A stretch of 44,087 nt of DNA, taken from contig JAFRUZ010000010.1 of the NCBI GenBank assembly GCA_017438635.1, positions 1 through 44,087 of the forward strand, given 5' to 3'. This stretch comes from Bacilli bacterium (GTDB taxonomy: Bacteria > Bacillota_I > Bacilli_A > RF39 > UBA660). The stretch's first letter is position 1; every line of letters begins with the position of its first letter. Shown here piece by piece: positions 7,885 to 16,233 of this stretch. The notes under the pieces are model-generated. The model had not been told where the DNA came from. It ran no database searches and was given only the letters and a program-made list of their open reading frames with translations. Both the position numbers and the translations under genes were made by a program.

Positions 7885-10782
7885 TTATCTATCAATTTTT
7901 GTACATACTATTTGATATTCATCAAATCTTTTTTCTACTTTTCCTGTTGCTTTTATAATCTCATTTTTCTTAAAATTATTGTTTTCTTTATACAAATCAG
8001 GAAACAGTATTAATGTAGTTGTACCTGTGTTATCAGAACCTGTTATAAAGCACATGCTGTCACCTTTTTTAGTCAGTATTTCTTTTATTCTGTCTATTGA
8101 TACTATTATATCTATTGTTTTATTTAAATGCTCTTTAATGTTTGATATATCAATTATACTAGGATTATTTAGTTTAAACTTTTCTGTTTTATGACTTGTT
8201 AGATAAAAACCAAATATTTCTTTCTCATGATTTAGAATTTCATCTATTGATAATTCTTCACTTTCTATCATTTCTGGTTTTGGAAGAAGTGATTCTTCTA
8301 AATCATATGATAAATCCATGTAGTTTAAAATACTGTCTAAGTTATTTAGTAAAGTATTTATATTGTTAAACTTATCAAAACAGTGTGCATATATCAGTGA
8401 TTCTAAAACTTTTCTATTATTTGTTTTTTTATGAGTTCTTTTTAAGAAATCATATATATCTTTATATGGTTTATTTCTTTCTTCAATTATGTAGTCAGAT
8501 ATTATTCCTCCGACATTTCTTATGGATGCTAAAGGGAAAATAATTGCATTGTTGTAGATTCTATAGGTATTATTTAAACTTATGTTAATGTCTGGTGGCA
8601 AAACTTTTATTCCAAGTTTTTTTACTTCTTGTAAATATTCTCTTGTTTTGGCATCACTTCCTACAACGCCTGATAAAAGTGCTGCATAAAACTCTTTAGG
8701 AAAATAGTATTTTAGATAAGCCATTTTATAAGCTACTATAGAATATGATACTGAATGGCTTTTATTAAATCCATACCCTGCGAAGGCTAGAATTAAATCA
8801 AACAGTTCTTTGCTTTTCTCTTTATCTCTTCTAAGTTGTAATGACTTTTCTATGAACCTTTCTTCTTCTCCTTTTAGAACATCATACTTCTTTTTACTCA
8901 TTGCTCGCCTTAAGATATCTGCTTCCGCTAAAGTGTAATTTGCGTATTCTCTAGCTATTAGCATTATTTGTTCTTGGTATATGATAATACCATATGTATC
9001 TTTTAAGATAGGTTCTAGTACAGGATCTAAGTACTCTATTTTTTCTTTTCCTTCTTTTCTTTTGATAAATGATGGTATGTTTTTAGCGGGTCCTGGTCTA
9101 AATAAAGCTATTGCGTTACATAAATCTGTAAAGCTTTTAGGCTTTAAATCTTTTAAAAACCTTTTCATACCTTCTGATTCAAATTGAAATATTCCTGTAG
9201 TATCCCCTTTTTCAAAAATTGTCATAACTCTAGGATCATCAAATGGTATTTTATTAAAATCTATTCTTTTATTAGTACTTTCTTCTACCATTTTTATAAC
9301 ATTATCTATTATTGATAGATTTCTTATTCCTAGAAAGTCCATTTTAATTAAACCTAGTTCTTCTAAATATTCCATAGTATATTCTGTTAGATTAATCTCT
9401 TCATTATGTTTCACAGGTACTATATCATATATTGGTTTATGACTGATTACTATTCCTGCAGCATGAATACTAGTATGTCTCTTATTACCTTCGATTAGAT
9501 TAACTATGTTATATAAGAGTTTTAGTTTATCGTCATTGTCTATTAAAACACTTACTTCATTATCACTACTTTTTAGTTCTTTTAACGTCCCTTTAAAAGG
9601 CATTTTTTTACATATGATATCTATATATTTACCATTTATTCCTAAAATTCTACCCACATCTCTAACTGATGCTCTCCCACCAAGTGTTCCAAATGTAATT
9701 ATTCCGGCAACGTTTTCTTCTCCGTATTTTTCTTTTACATATTCAATAACTTCGTCTCTTCGTATATCTGGAAAATCCGTATCTATATCGGGCATTGTTA
9801 TTCTTTCAGGGTTTAAAAATCTTTCAAAAAGCAAGTTGTATTTTAATGGATCAACATCTGTTATTCCTAAACAGTATGACACAAGCGATCCTGCAGCAGA
9901 TCCCCTACCTGGCCCTACTAAAATACCTTTTTGTTTGGCATATTTTATATAATCGTATACTACTAAGAAATAATTCTCAAAGTGCATATTTATTATTACA
10001 TCTAACTCATATTTTAATCTATCTACATACTCTTTTGTAACGTTGTTATTTAGCCTTCTTTTTAATCCCTTCATACTAAGAGCTCGTATAAACTCTTTAG
10101 GATCTTCTACTTCATATTTGGGCATAGATAGTTCTTTTTTAAAAGTTATATTGCACATATTTGCTATTTCTAATGTGTTGTTAATACTTTTGGAACTAAC
10201 TAAATCAAACACTGTGTTGTTGTCGTATAAATAGTTATCTTGATATGTGAATTCAAGCCCATCTTGAATAGTCTTTCCATCACGTATCATAAATATATAT
10301 GGCAAATACTTATACATTGGTTTTTCTAAATATAGGGTTTTTTTAACAAAAACTGTTTCATAGTTTTTATATTCGTCTTCTTCTTTTTTTGAAGAAACTC
10401 CTATGTATATATTCTCAAAAATAGTTTTGTATTTATCATATGTTTTATCATCAAAACAAATACATACTAGTCCATCTTTATATTTCTTTATATCTTCAAA
10501 AGATAATTCTCTTTGTTCTTTAATAGTCTCAACTTTTATTAAATTATAATACCCTTCACTTGTTTTACAGTATAAGAGTATTTCTTTTAGATCTAGTCCA
10601 ATTATCGGTTTTATTTTATTTTTTTCAAATTTTTTATATACTTCCATTGTTCCATATAAGTTATCATCAACTATTGCACAGGAAGTTATACCTTTTTTCT
10701 TTAAGGATTCTATTAAATTATCAACTTTTATTAAACTTGATAAGAGACTATAATCTGTTTTGATATAAAGTGGACAATACAT
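7885..10782 (-). CDS. dnaE: DNA polymerase III, DnaE-type alpha subunit
   Basis: 965 residues, short for DnaE (about 1100-1160). In PolC-bearing bacteria DnaE extends primers and works with PolC at the fork. The palm motif P-D-I-D-T-D-F lies near residue 331, preceded by G-P-G-R-G-S-A-A-G. Fingers and HhH-bearing parts follow, and an OB-like domain closes the protein. The N-terminal PHP domain is shortened and degenerate: where H-x-H-x-x-Y-S-L-L is expected, the sequence reads Y-I-K-T-D-Y-S-L-L, losing both metal-binding histidines, so no PHP nuclease or metal site is likely. Start ATG has AAGGAGG eight bases upstream. It is its own transcription unit, divergent from the DUF3592 gene. Confidence 0.97.
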   Translation of the reverse strand: MYCPLYIKTDYSLLSSLIKVDNLIESLKKKGITSCAIVDDNLYGTMEVYKKFEKNKIKPIIGLDLKEILLYCKTSEGYYNLIKVETIKEQRELSFEDIKKYKDGLVCICFDDKTYDKYKTIFENIYIGVSSKKEEDEYKNYETVFVKKTLYLEKPMYKYLPYIFMIRDGKTIQDGLEFTYQDNYLYDNNTVFDLVSSKSINNTLEIANMCNITFKKELSMPKYEVEDPKEFIRALSMKGLKRRLNNNVTKEYVDRLKYELDVIINMHFENYFLVVYDYIKYAKQKGILVGPGRGSAAGSLVSYCLGITDVDPLKYNLLFERFLNPERITMPDIDTDFPDIRRDEVIEYVKEKYGEENVAGIITFGTLGGRASVRDVGRILGINGKYIDIICKKMPFKGTLKELKSSDNEVSVLIDNDDKLKLLYNIVNLIEGNKRHTSIHAAGIVISHKPIYDIVPVKHNEEINLTEYTMEYLEELGLIKMDFLGIRNLSIIDNVIKMVEESTNKRIDFNKIPFDDPRVMTIFEKGDTTGIFQFESEGMKRFLKDLKPKSFTDLCNAIALFRPGPAKNIPSFIKRKEGKEKIEYLDPVLEPILKDTYGIIIYQEQIMLIAREYANYTLAEADILRRAMSKKKYDVLKGEEERFIEKSLQLRRDKEKSKELFDLILAFAGYGFNKSHSVSYSIVAYKMAYLKYYFPKEFYAALLSGVVGSDAKTREYLQEVKKLGIKVLPPDINISLNNTYRIYNNAIIFPLASIRNVGGIISDYIIEERNKPYKDIYDFLKRTHKKTNNRKVLESLIYAHCFDKFNNINTLLNNLDSILNYMDLSYDLEESLLPKPEMIESEELSIDEILNHEKEIFGFYLTSHKTEKFKLNNPSIIDISNIKEHLNKTIDIIVSIDRIKEILTKKGDSMCFITGSDNTGTTTLILFPDLYKENNNFKKNEIIKATGKVEKRFDEYQIVCTKIDR

Positions 10783-10897
10783 AACTATTCCTCCTTTGTT
10801 TTATTCTAACACAGATAAGTTTTTATTTAAATAAAATTACTTATATTATACATATTTTGACTTTTTTTGTTTTTTTTATACAAAATACTAAAATATA

Positions 10898-10906
10898 TGC
10901 TATAAT
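10898..10906 (+). promoter_or_regulatory. extended -10 promoter of the DUF3592 gene
   Basis: TG-C-TATAAT, an exact extended -10 element, 31 bp upstream of the ATG at 10938. The -35 region is poor, as expected for an extended -10 promoter. Confidence 0.65.
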
Positions 10907-10937
10907 TAATGGTGAAGATTATTTATGGAGGGGTATT

Positions 10938-11735
10938 ATGTCTAGTGTTATTGCCAAAAGAGAAAAAACACGTAGAATGCCGACACTTGCTTTATTTTTT
11001 ATAATAATCGGTACTGTTTTACTAGTTATCTCTTTTAAAGATTTAAGTACATTTTATCACAAGAATAATAGTTATATTTCTACTGAAGCACATGTAATAA
11101 AACATACTTATGATAACGGCAAAATATCTTCAGTTATCTTAGAGTATACCGTAGGTGAGAACAAATATACTGTTTATTCAAATAATAAAACTGATTATAT
11201 TAAATCTTATGGGTCAATTATAAATGTTAAATATAATCCTAAGAATCCTGAAGATGTTGTTTTTCCTAATAGAGGATTTAATATAGTTATACCAGTTGCA
11301 TCATTAGTATTATTATCTATTGGTTTAGCAATTGTAATAGTAATGCTTTCTGATAATGTTAAGAGACTTAGAAAATACTCTAAAATAATTACTGATAAAA
11401 AGAAAGAAGATAGAGATAACACAAATCCATATAATAGATTTAATAATAATGTACAGACTAATAATATGATATATGATAATAAAGAAAACGCTATTAATGA
11501 AGAAGAAATAAAAGAAATAATAGAACCTAAAGAAAAAAGAACAGTTGCTGAAAAAGACAGAGTAAAAGAAGATAAAGAGGAAGAGATTATTGAAATTCCT
11601 TCAGTATCTGATGATTCTAATCCATTTGATAATGTTAATTACATTGATTTTATTTCTAATCTTGATAATAATGACGAGGTTCCTAATTTTATTCCTAATA
11701 TTGATAAATTGAAAGAAAAAGAACAATCTAAATAA
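10938..11735 (+). CDS. DUF3592-like membrane protein with long acidic tail
   Basis: 265 residues from the ATG at 10938, which has GGAGGGG five bases upstream; a longer frame to 10857 would start inside the promoter. Two membrane helices (about residues 15-36 and 112-134) flank an extracytoplasmic domain with the DUF3592 look: Y-I-S-T-E-A-H-V-I, then L-E-Y-T-V-G-E-N-K-Y-T-V-Y, then the G-S-I-I-N-V-K-Y-N-P-K-N-P core. After helix 2 there is a cytoplasmic tail of about 130 residues rich in Asn, Lys and Glu with no clear fold. The function of DUF3592 proteins is unknown. Gene-end hairpin overlaps its stop codon. Confidence 0.85.
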   Translation: MSSVIAKREKTRRMPTLALFFIIIGTVLLVISFKDLSTFYHKNNSYISTEAHVIKHTYDNGKISSVILEYTVGENKYTVYSNNKTDYIKSYGSIINVKYNPKNPEDVVFPNRGFNIVIPVASLVLLSIGLAIVIVMLSDNVKRLRKYSKIITDKKKEDRDNTNPYNRFNNNVQTNNMIYDNKENAINEEEIKEIIEPKEKRTVAEKDRVKEDKEEEIIEIPSVSDDSNPFDNVNYIDFISNLDNNDEVPNFIPNIDKLKEKEQSK

Positions 11736-11750
11736 TATTGTTCTTTTTTT
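11719..11750 (+). terminator. terminator of the DUF3592 gene
   Basis: AAGAACAAT, 9-nt loop, ATTGTTCTT and a run of T. The stem includes the last codons and stop. Confidence 0.8.
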
Positions 11751-11759
11751 TATTTAATA

Positions 11760-11768
11760 TGATATAAT
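11760..11768 (+). promoter_or_regulatory. extended -10 promoter of the slipin gene
   Basis: TG-A-TATAAT at 11760-11768, followed by AAAGGAGG and the ATG at 11788. It immediately follows the upstream terminator, so the slipin gene is independently transcribed. Confidence 0.6.
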
Positions 11769-11787
11769 ATGGGAAAGGAGGAAAAGT

Positions 11788-12537
11788 ATGAGTTATGATG
11801 TTTTAATTACAATAGCAATAGTTGTTATCGTTATAATTCTAGGATCAATTAAGCAAATTAATCAATATGAGAGAGGTATTAAATTTACACTTGGTAAGTT
11901 TTCTAAGATAATGGAACCAGGTTGGAGATTAGTTTTCCCTATTTTTCAATCTTATAAAAAAGTTGATATTAGAACTAAAGCAGTTGATGTTCCTGAACAA
12001 GAAGCAATTACTAAGGATAATGTATCAGTAAGAATAAATGCTGTAATTTATTACAAAGTATTTGATGCTTCGAAAAGTGTGCTTGAAGTTGAGAACTTCT
12101 TCTATGCAGTATCACAACTTGCTCAAACTACTATGAGAAATGTAGTTGGTTCTGTTTCTTTAGATGAATTATTAAGTGAAAGAGATAAACTATCTGAAGA
12201 AATTTGTAAAGTAATTGATAAAGCTACTGATCCTTGGGGAATTAAAGTTGAAAACGTTGAATTAAAAGATGTATCATTACCTGAAGAAATGAAACGTGTT
12301 ATTGCTAAAGTAGCAGAAGCTGAAAGAGAAAAACAAGCAGTTATTACTAAATCTATCGGTGAAGTTGAAGCTTCTAAAAACTTAGCTAAAGCTGCTGAAA
12401 CTATGGCTAAATCAGATGGTGCTCTTCATTTGAGAACTCTATCTACTATAAACGATATTTCATCTGATCAATCAAACACTATTGTTTTTGCTCTTCCAAT
12501 TGAAGTACTTAGAGCTTTAGAAAAGAAAAGCAAATAA
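11788..12537 (+). CDS. SPFH/band 7 (slipin/stomatin) membrane protein
   Basis: 249 residues. One N-terminal membrane helix (about residues 5-20) is followed by a band 7 domain: I-N-Q-Y-E-R-G-I-K-F-T-L-G-K, P-G-W-R-L-V-F-P, the D-V-P-E-Q-E-A-I-T-K-D-N-V-S-V segment, and the conserved W-G-I-K-V-E-N-V-E-L-K-D-V. A helical A-E-A-E-R-E-K-Q-A region follows and would drive oligomer formation. The length fits bacterial slipins, which form membrane microdomain scaffolds. The usual partner, an NfeD-family protease/scaffold gene, is not adjacent. Single-gene unit, closed by a bidirectional terminator. Confidence 0.93.
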   Translation: MSYDVLITIAIVVIVIILGSIKQINQYERGIKFTLGKFSKIMEPGWRLVFPIFQSYKKVDIRTKAVDVPEQEAITKDNVSVRINAVIYYKVFDASKSVLEVENFFYAVSQLAQTTMRNVVGSVSLDELLSERDKLSEEICKVIDKATDPWGIKVENVELKDVSLPEEMKRVIAKVAEAEREKQAVITKSIGEVEASKNLAKAAETMAKSDGALHLRTLSTINDISSDQSNTIVFALPIEVLRALEKKSK

Positions 12538-12560
12538 AAAGACCAAATGGTCTTTTTTTT
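12538..12560. terminator. bidirectional terminator
   Basis: AAAGACC, AAAT loop, GGTCTTT with T/A tracts on both sides. It serves both the slipin gene and the convergent gene whose stop is at 12559. Confidence 0.85.
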
Positions 12561-13092
12561 ATTGAGATTTTTCTTCTTGGGTCATATTGCTATCAGTTAT
12601 TATTTCTTCAGATATATCTGATGATTTAAAACTGAATTTTATATTGTTTTCTACAACTTGTGAATAAAAATATATTTCATATAATTCTTTTTTTGTTACA
12701 TCATATTGTAGTTTGTAGGTTGTTGTCTCATCTTTTTTTATTATTTTTTGATTACTAGTATTCTTGTTAGGAATTTGTACTTCATTAATATCATAAAACT
12801 TAAAGTAATCATCTGGAGTAATTGTTATAGTTTTATCTGTTTGATTAGTAATTTTAAAAGTTAGTTCTATTGCTGTATTGTTGTGAATATAATTAACTTT
12901 TTCTAAAGTTACTTCTATTTTATCTAAGTAACCTAACTCATTGATACCATATTCACTTTTCAATATGTGTTTACCATCACCAGTGTTAAACATAAATGTT
13001 GTAAATAGTATGGCTACAATACATATAAAACCTATTACAATGAGTTTTTTTATATCTAATTGTTTTATTTTTTCTCCAATATTCTCTAACAT
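12559..13092 (-). CDS. membrane-anchored DUF4352-like protein
   Basis: 177 residues. A cytoplasmic N-terminus is followed by one membrane helix (about 18-36) and an outside beta-sandwich-like domain: V-T-L-E-K-V-N-Y, T-A-I-E-L-T-F-K-I-T-N-Q-T-D-K-T-I-T-I, Y-F-K-F-Y-D, E-T-T-T-Y-K-L-Q-Y. This pattern resembles DUF4352 or telomeric-repeat-type immunoglobulin folds of Gram-positive surface proteins. No catalytic residues are evident and the function is unknown. It starts 15 bp after the deoB stop with no promoter in between, so it is the last gene of the xerD-deoB operon. The family assignment is tentative. Confidence 0.75.
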   Translation of the reverse strand: MLENIGEKIKQLDIKKLIVIGFICIVAILFTTFMFNTGDGKHILKSEYGINELGYLDKIEVTLEKVNYIHNNTAIELTFKITNQTDKTITITPDDYFKFYDINEVQIPNKNTSNQKIIKKDETTTYKLQYDVTKKELYEIYFYSQVVENNIKFSFKSSDISEEIITDSNMTQEEKSQ

Positions 13093-13107
13093 ATTTCACT
13101 TCCCAAC

Positions 13108-14277
13108 CTATTTTAATTCTTTTAGATAACTTGTTCCTATCATTGGTGGATCAACTTCAAAGTTTTCTGCTATAGTTGCTCCAATATCTGCAAATGTATT
13201 CATGATTGGTAACATTTTTGGCTCATTGAATACTCTACTATAAATTATTACTGGGGTATTTTCTCTTGTATGATCTGTTCCTTTAAATGTTGGATCATTA
13301 CCGTGATCAGCAGTAATAATTAATAAGTCTTCATTATTTAATTTGTTTAAAATCATTGGTATTTCTACATCAAATTCTTCTATTGCTCTAGCATAGCCTT
13401 CTACATCTCTTCTATGACCATATAATGTATCAAAGTCATTTAGATTTGCAAAGCAAAGTCCCGTAAACTTTTTATCCATTATTTCTAATAATTTATCTAC
13501 TCCATCTTTATTGTTAGCAGATCTTACTTTTTTTGTTATTCCTTTTCCATTAAAGATATCATATATTTTACCAATTGAAATGACACTTAATTTCTTTTCT
13601 TCTATTTTTTCTAGTATTGATTTTGATGGTGGATCACAGGCAAAGTCTTTTCTATTACTAGTTCTAGTAAAATCAGTACTGTTAGTACCTACATAAGGTC
13701 TAGCTATAATTCTTCCTACTCTCCACTCATCTTTAGTATTAACAAGTTCTCTTATTTTACCACATATATCGTACAATTCATCTAAATTTATAATTTCTTC
13801 GTGTGCTGCAACTTGTAGTACTGAATCTGCTGATGTATATATGATTAATTCTCCAGTACTCATTTGTCTTTCTCCAAGATCCTTTATTATTTCAGTTCCA
13901 CTTGCTGATATATTACCTATTACTCCTCTTCCAGATATTCTTTGAATCTCTTCAATTAAATCAAGAGGAAATCCATCTGGAAATGTTGGAAAGGCATAAC
14001 TACAACGTACTCCTGCTATTTCATAGTGACCAGATAATGTGTCTTTTCCTTTATTAGTAGGTCTTGCAATTGTATAGTATGCTTCTGTCTCATCGTTAGC
14101 GCTCATCCCTACTGTGTTTAGAAAACCTAATTTTTTTAAATTTGGAACAAACAAATCTGTCTTTTCATTAATGTGTCCTAAAGTACAAGCACCAACATCT
14201 CCATAATTTGAAGCATCTATTGCTTCCCCTGCTCCTAAAGAATCACAAACAATTAAAAATACTCTTTTAAACTTCAT
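13108..14277 (-). CDS. deoB: phosphopentomutase
   Basis: 389 residues from the ATG at 14277, preceded by AAGGAGAAG; a longer frame into xerD is not needed. DeoB interconverts ribose/deoxyribose 1-phosphate and 5-phosphate in nucleoside salvage, using two Mn ions in an alkaline-phosphatase-like fold. Visible motifs: V-C-D-S-L-G-A-G-E-A at the N-terminus, the G-K-D-T-L-S-G-H-Y-E phosphate-acceptor region (Thr), N-D-F-D-T-L-Y-G-H-R-R-D, and the metal-binding T-A-D-H-G-N-D-P and G-T-D-H-T-R-E. Length is normal. It starts 4 bp after the xerD stop, the same order as in Bacillus, although purine nucleoside phosphorylase does not follow here. Confidence 0.97.
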   Translation of the reverse strand: MKFKRVFLIVCDSLGAGEAIDASNYGDVGACTLGHINEKTDLFVPNLKKLGFLNTVGMSANDETEAYYTIARPTNKGKDTLSGHYEIAGVRCSYAFPTFPDGFPLDLIEEIQRISGRGVIGNISASGTEIIKDLGERQMSTGELIIYTSADSVLQVAAHEEIINLDELYDICGKIRELVNTKDEWRVGRIIARPYVGTNSTDFTRTSNRKDFACDPPSKSILEKIEEKKLSVISIGKIYDIFNGKGITKKVRSANNKDGVDKLLEIMDKKFTGLCFANLNDFDTLYGHRRDVEGYARAIEEFDVEIPMILNKLNNEDLLIITADHGNDPTFKGTDHTRENTPVIIYSRVFNEPKMLPIMNTFADIGATIAENFEVDPPMIGTSYLKELK

Positions 14278-14281
14278 AAAA

Positions 14282-15169
14282 CTACTTCTCCTTACTATTT
14301 CGAGGATGATAATCCTCATAATCTTTTTTTACTTTTTCATTTGAAATATGGGTATATATTTTAGTAGTAGATATATCACTATGTCCAAGAAGCATTTGTA
14401 TACTTCTTAGATCTGCTCCACCACTTAACATATGTGAAGCAAATGAATGTCTTAGTGTATGTGGTGTTACATTTTTACTAATGTTTTTTTCTACTAAAAT
14501 CTTTTTTAAGTTTTTTAAAAATCCTTGTCTAGTCATTTTTTTACCATGATTGTTTAAGAATAAATAATCATTATCACCATTTATTAGAAATAGACTTCTG
14601 TATTCTAAATACTCTTTTAAAAAATACTTTTCATAGTCATTTATTGGAACTATTCTTTCTTTATTACCTTTTCCAATACATCTAATTATGTCGTTTTCCA
14701 TATCCACATCTCTTAAAGTAAGAGATATTAATTCACTTATTCTAAGACCACTACCGTATAGGATTTCTAACATTGCTTTGTTTCTATAATCATACTTTGT
14801 AAGAAGTGGAATATCAAGCAAGTTAGAAACTTCTTCAAAAGAAAGTGTATCAGGTAGACTTTTTTGTAGTTTTGGTCTATCAATAAATTCACAAGGATTG
14901 TTTTTTATTTTATTTTCTTTTAAAAGAAAAATAAATAAATTATTAATTGAGGTAATGTTTCTAGATACAGATTTAGGATTCATATCATTTATACTTTTTA
15001 AATATTTTAAAACTGTACTCTGCTCTACTTCTTTTAGTGATTTTACGCCGTTTTCTTCTAGAAATGAAGTAAACTTGTTTAGATCATATCTGTAATTCTT
15101 AGCAGTTTCTTCAGATAGTTTTCTTTCGTATTTAACATAATTAATATAATTATCTATCGTCTCTTTCAT
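14282..15169 (-). CDS. xerD: site-specific tyrosine recombinase XerD
   Basis: 295 residues, the normal Xer length. It resolves chromosome dimers at dif sites. The N-terminal SAM-like core-binding domain (about 1-90) is followed by the catalytic domain with all expected residues: Arg143 (G-L-R-I-S-E-L), Lys167, His237 and Arg240 (H-T-L-R-H-S-F-A), His263 (L-L-G-H) and the nucleophile Tyr272 (K-I-Y-T-H). The gene is linked to deoB as in Bacillus, which supports the chromosomal XerD call over a phage integrase. No dif-like site was recognised in the window. Start ATG follows AGAGGTATAAG. Confidence 0.95.
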   Translation of the reverse strand: MKETIDNYINYVKYERKLSEETAKNYRYDLNKFTSFLEENGVKSLKEVEQSTVLKYLKSINDMNPKSVSRNITSINNLFIFLLKENKIKNNPCEFIDRPKLQKSLPDTLSFEEVSNLLDIPLLTKYDYRNKAMLEILYGSGLRISELISLTLRDVDMENDIIRCIGKGNKERIVPINDYEKYFLKEYLEYRSLFLINGDNDYLFLNNHGKKMTRQGFLKNLKKILVEKNISKNVTPHTLRHSFASHMLSGGADLRSIQMLLGHSDISTTKIYTHISNEKVKKDYEDYHPRNSKEK

Positions 15170-15185
15170 CTTATACCTCTTTTTA

Positions 15186-15214
15186 ATTATATCAGATTTA
15201 TACTAATTTATAAA
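15186..15214 (-). promoter_or_regulatory. promoter of the xerD operon
   Basis: TTTATA (15209-15214), a 17-bp spacer, and TATAAT (15186-15191) with an upstream TGA extension, 17 bp before the xerD ATG. Confidence 0.7.
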
Positions 15215-15230
15215 CCGTTTTTTGTATTTT

Positions 15231-16127
15231 TTAAACTAACAAGTATTCTTTTGATAATATTCTAGAATCTGAACAATAATCTATTACATATTTATTATTC
15301 TTTTTACATATTACTATCCCAATTGTTTTGCTTTGACTTATCTTTTTTATATTTTTATCTATGTAATTCATATATACTTGTATTTGCCCAATGTGTTCTT
15401 TTTTAAGCTCGGTTATTTTTAATTCTATTACTACATAACAATTAAAATTAATGTTATATAAAAGTATATCTATATAATTATAGATATTACCCAATTTTAT
15501 CCTATATTCATTATCAATGAAACAAAACCCCTCTCCTAATTCTTTTAGAAAACTTGATATATCTTCCAAAATTAGTATTTGTAATGTTTTTTCAGAAACT
15601 ATTTCATAATTTAAACTGTTTTTTAAGATTATCGGATTCTTTATAAAGTCAGATACATTTGTTTCTTCTTTTAGCATTAGTTTTTTCTTAGTTCTTTTAT
15701 CTAATCTTTCATATTCTTTATTTTTTATTCTTTCACGAAGTTGTCTTACTCCTAAGTTTTGTTTTAGGGTTATGTCAATATAGTAATTTATTTTATTTGT
15801 GTTTTTTATTGGTAGCAATTCAGAATAATGTGACCATGTAAGAGATATGGTCGACAGTGTCGACCATTTTTGATTTTGAAATAAAATGTAGAATTGTCTT
15901 ATTCTTCTTAGTGTTCTTGCATTATATTTTTTCCCAATTTCTATCATTAGTTTTTTAGAGTATTGTTCTATAATACTATCTCCATATTTACTACCAGCTT
16001 TATATAAGCGTTCTCCTATTTCATAATATGTTTTAACCTTGTTTTTTTCTTTTGAAAAATCTTTTATTTTATTATAAATTTCATTCTCAATTAATAAGTT
16101 TTTTATATTGTTATAGTACTTATCCAT
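15231..16127 (-). CDS. YhcG/DUF1016-family PD-(D/E)XK nuclease-like protein
   Basis: 298 residues from the ATG at 16127, which has GGAGG 7-8 bases upstream. The N-terminal helical DUF1016 region includes Y-Y-E-I-G-E-R-L, R-R-I-R-Q-F-Y and S-L-T-W-S-H-Y-S-E-L-L. The C-terminal nuclease-fold domain has Asp220 (Y-I-D-I-L-L-Y) and Glu235-x-Lys237 (V-V-I-E-L-K-I), the PD-(D/E)XK catalytic pattern, followed by H-I-G-Q-I-Q-V-Y-M-N-Y. Such genes are common, patchily distributed accessory genes, often near restriction systems, and their role is unsettled. Here it is alone between housekeeping genes with no restriction partner. A perfect 10-bp inverted repeat lies inside the coding sequence (15847-15867). 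Confidence 0.92.
   Translation of the reverse strand: MDKYYNNIKNLLIENEIYNKIKDFSKEKNKVKTYYEIGERLYKAGSKYGDSIIEQYSKKLMIEIGKKYNARTLRRIRQFYILFQNQKWSTLSTISLTWSHYSELLPIKNTNKINYYIDITLKQNLGVRQLRERIKNKEYERLDKRTKKKLMLKEETNVSDFIKNPIILKNSLNYEIVSEKTLQILILEDISSFLKELGEGFCFIDNEYRIKLGNIYNYIDILLYNINFNCYVVIELKITELKKEHIGQIQVYMNYIDKNIKKISQSKTIGIVICKKNNKYVIDYCSDSRILSKEYLLV
15847..15867. repeat. perfect 10+10 bp inverted repeat inside the YhcG-like gene
   Basis: ATGGTCGACA, single G centre, TGTCGACCAT. It holds two SalI-type GTCGAC hexamers in otherwise AT-rich DNA and encodes the W-S-T-L-S-T segment. Confidence 0.9.
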
Positions 16128-16201
16128 TATATACCTCCATATATACAATAGGCAAAATATTTATTAATACCTAGTTTGTTCTTTAACTTTTTATCTTTTT
16201 T

Positions 16202-16210
16202 TGATAAAAT
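16202..16210 (+). promoter_or_regulatory. extended -10 promoter of the rarA-ltaS unit
   Basis: TG-A-TAAAAT at 16202-16210, with a weak TTTAAC 17 bp upstream (16182-16187), 23 bp before the ATG at 16234. Confidence 0.5.
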
Positions 16211-16233
16211 ATTTAGAGGAAGGACTGGTAGTT

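Noticed and set aside
14282-15169. XerD-like gene as a phage integrase
   Set aside because: Length, operon with deoB and motif spacing all fit chromosomal XerD.
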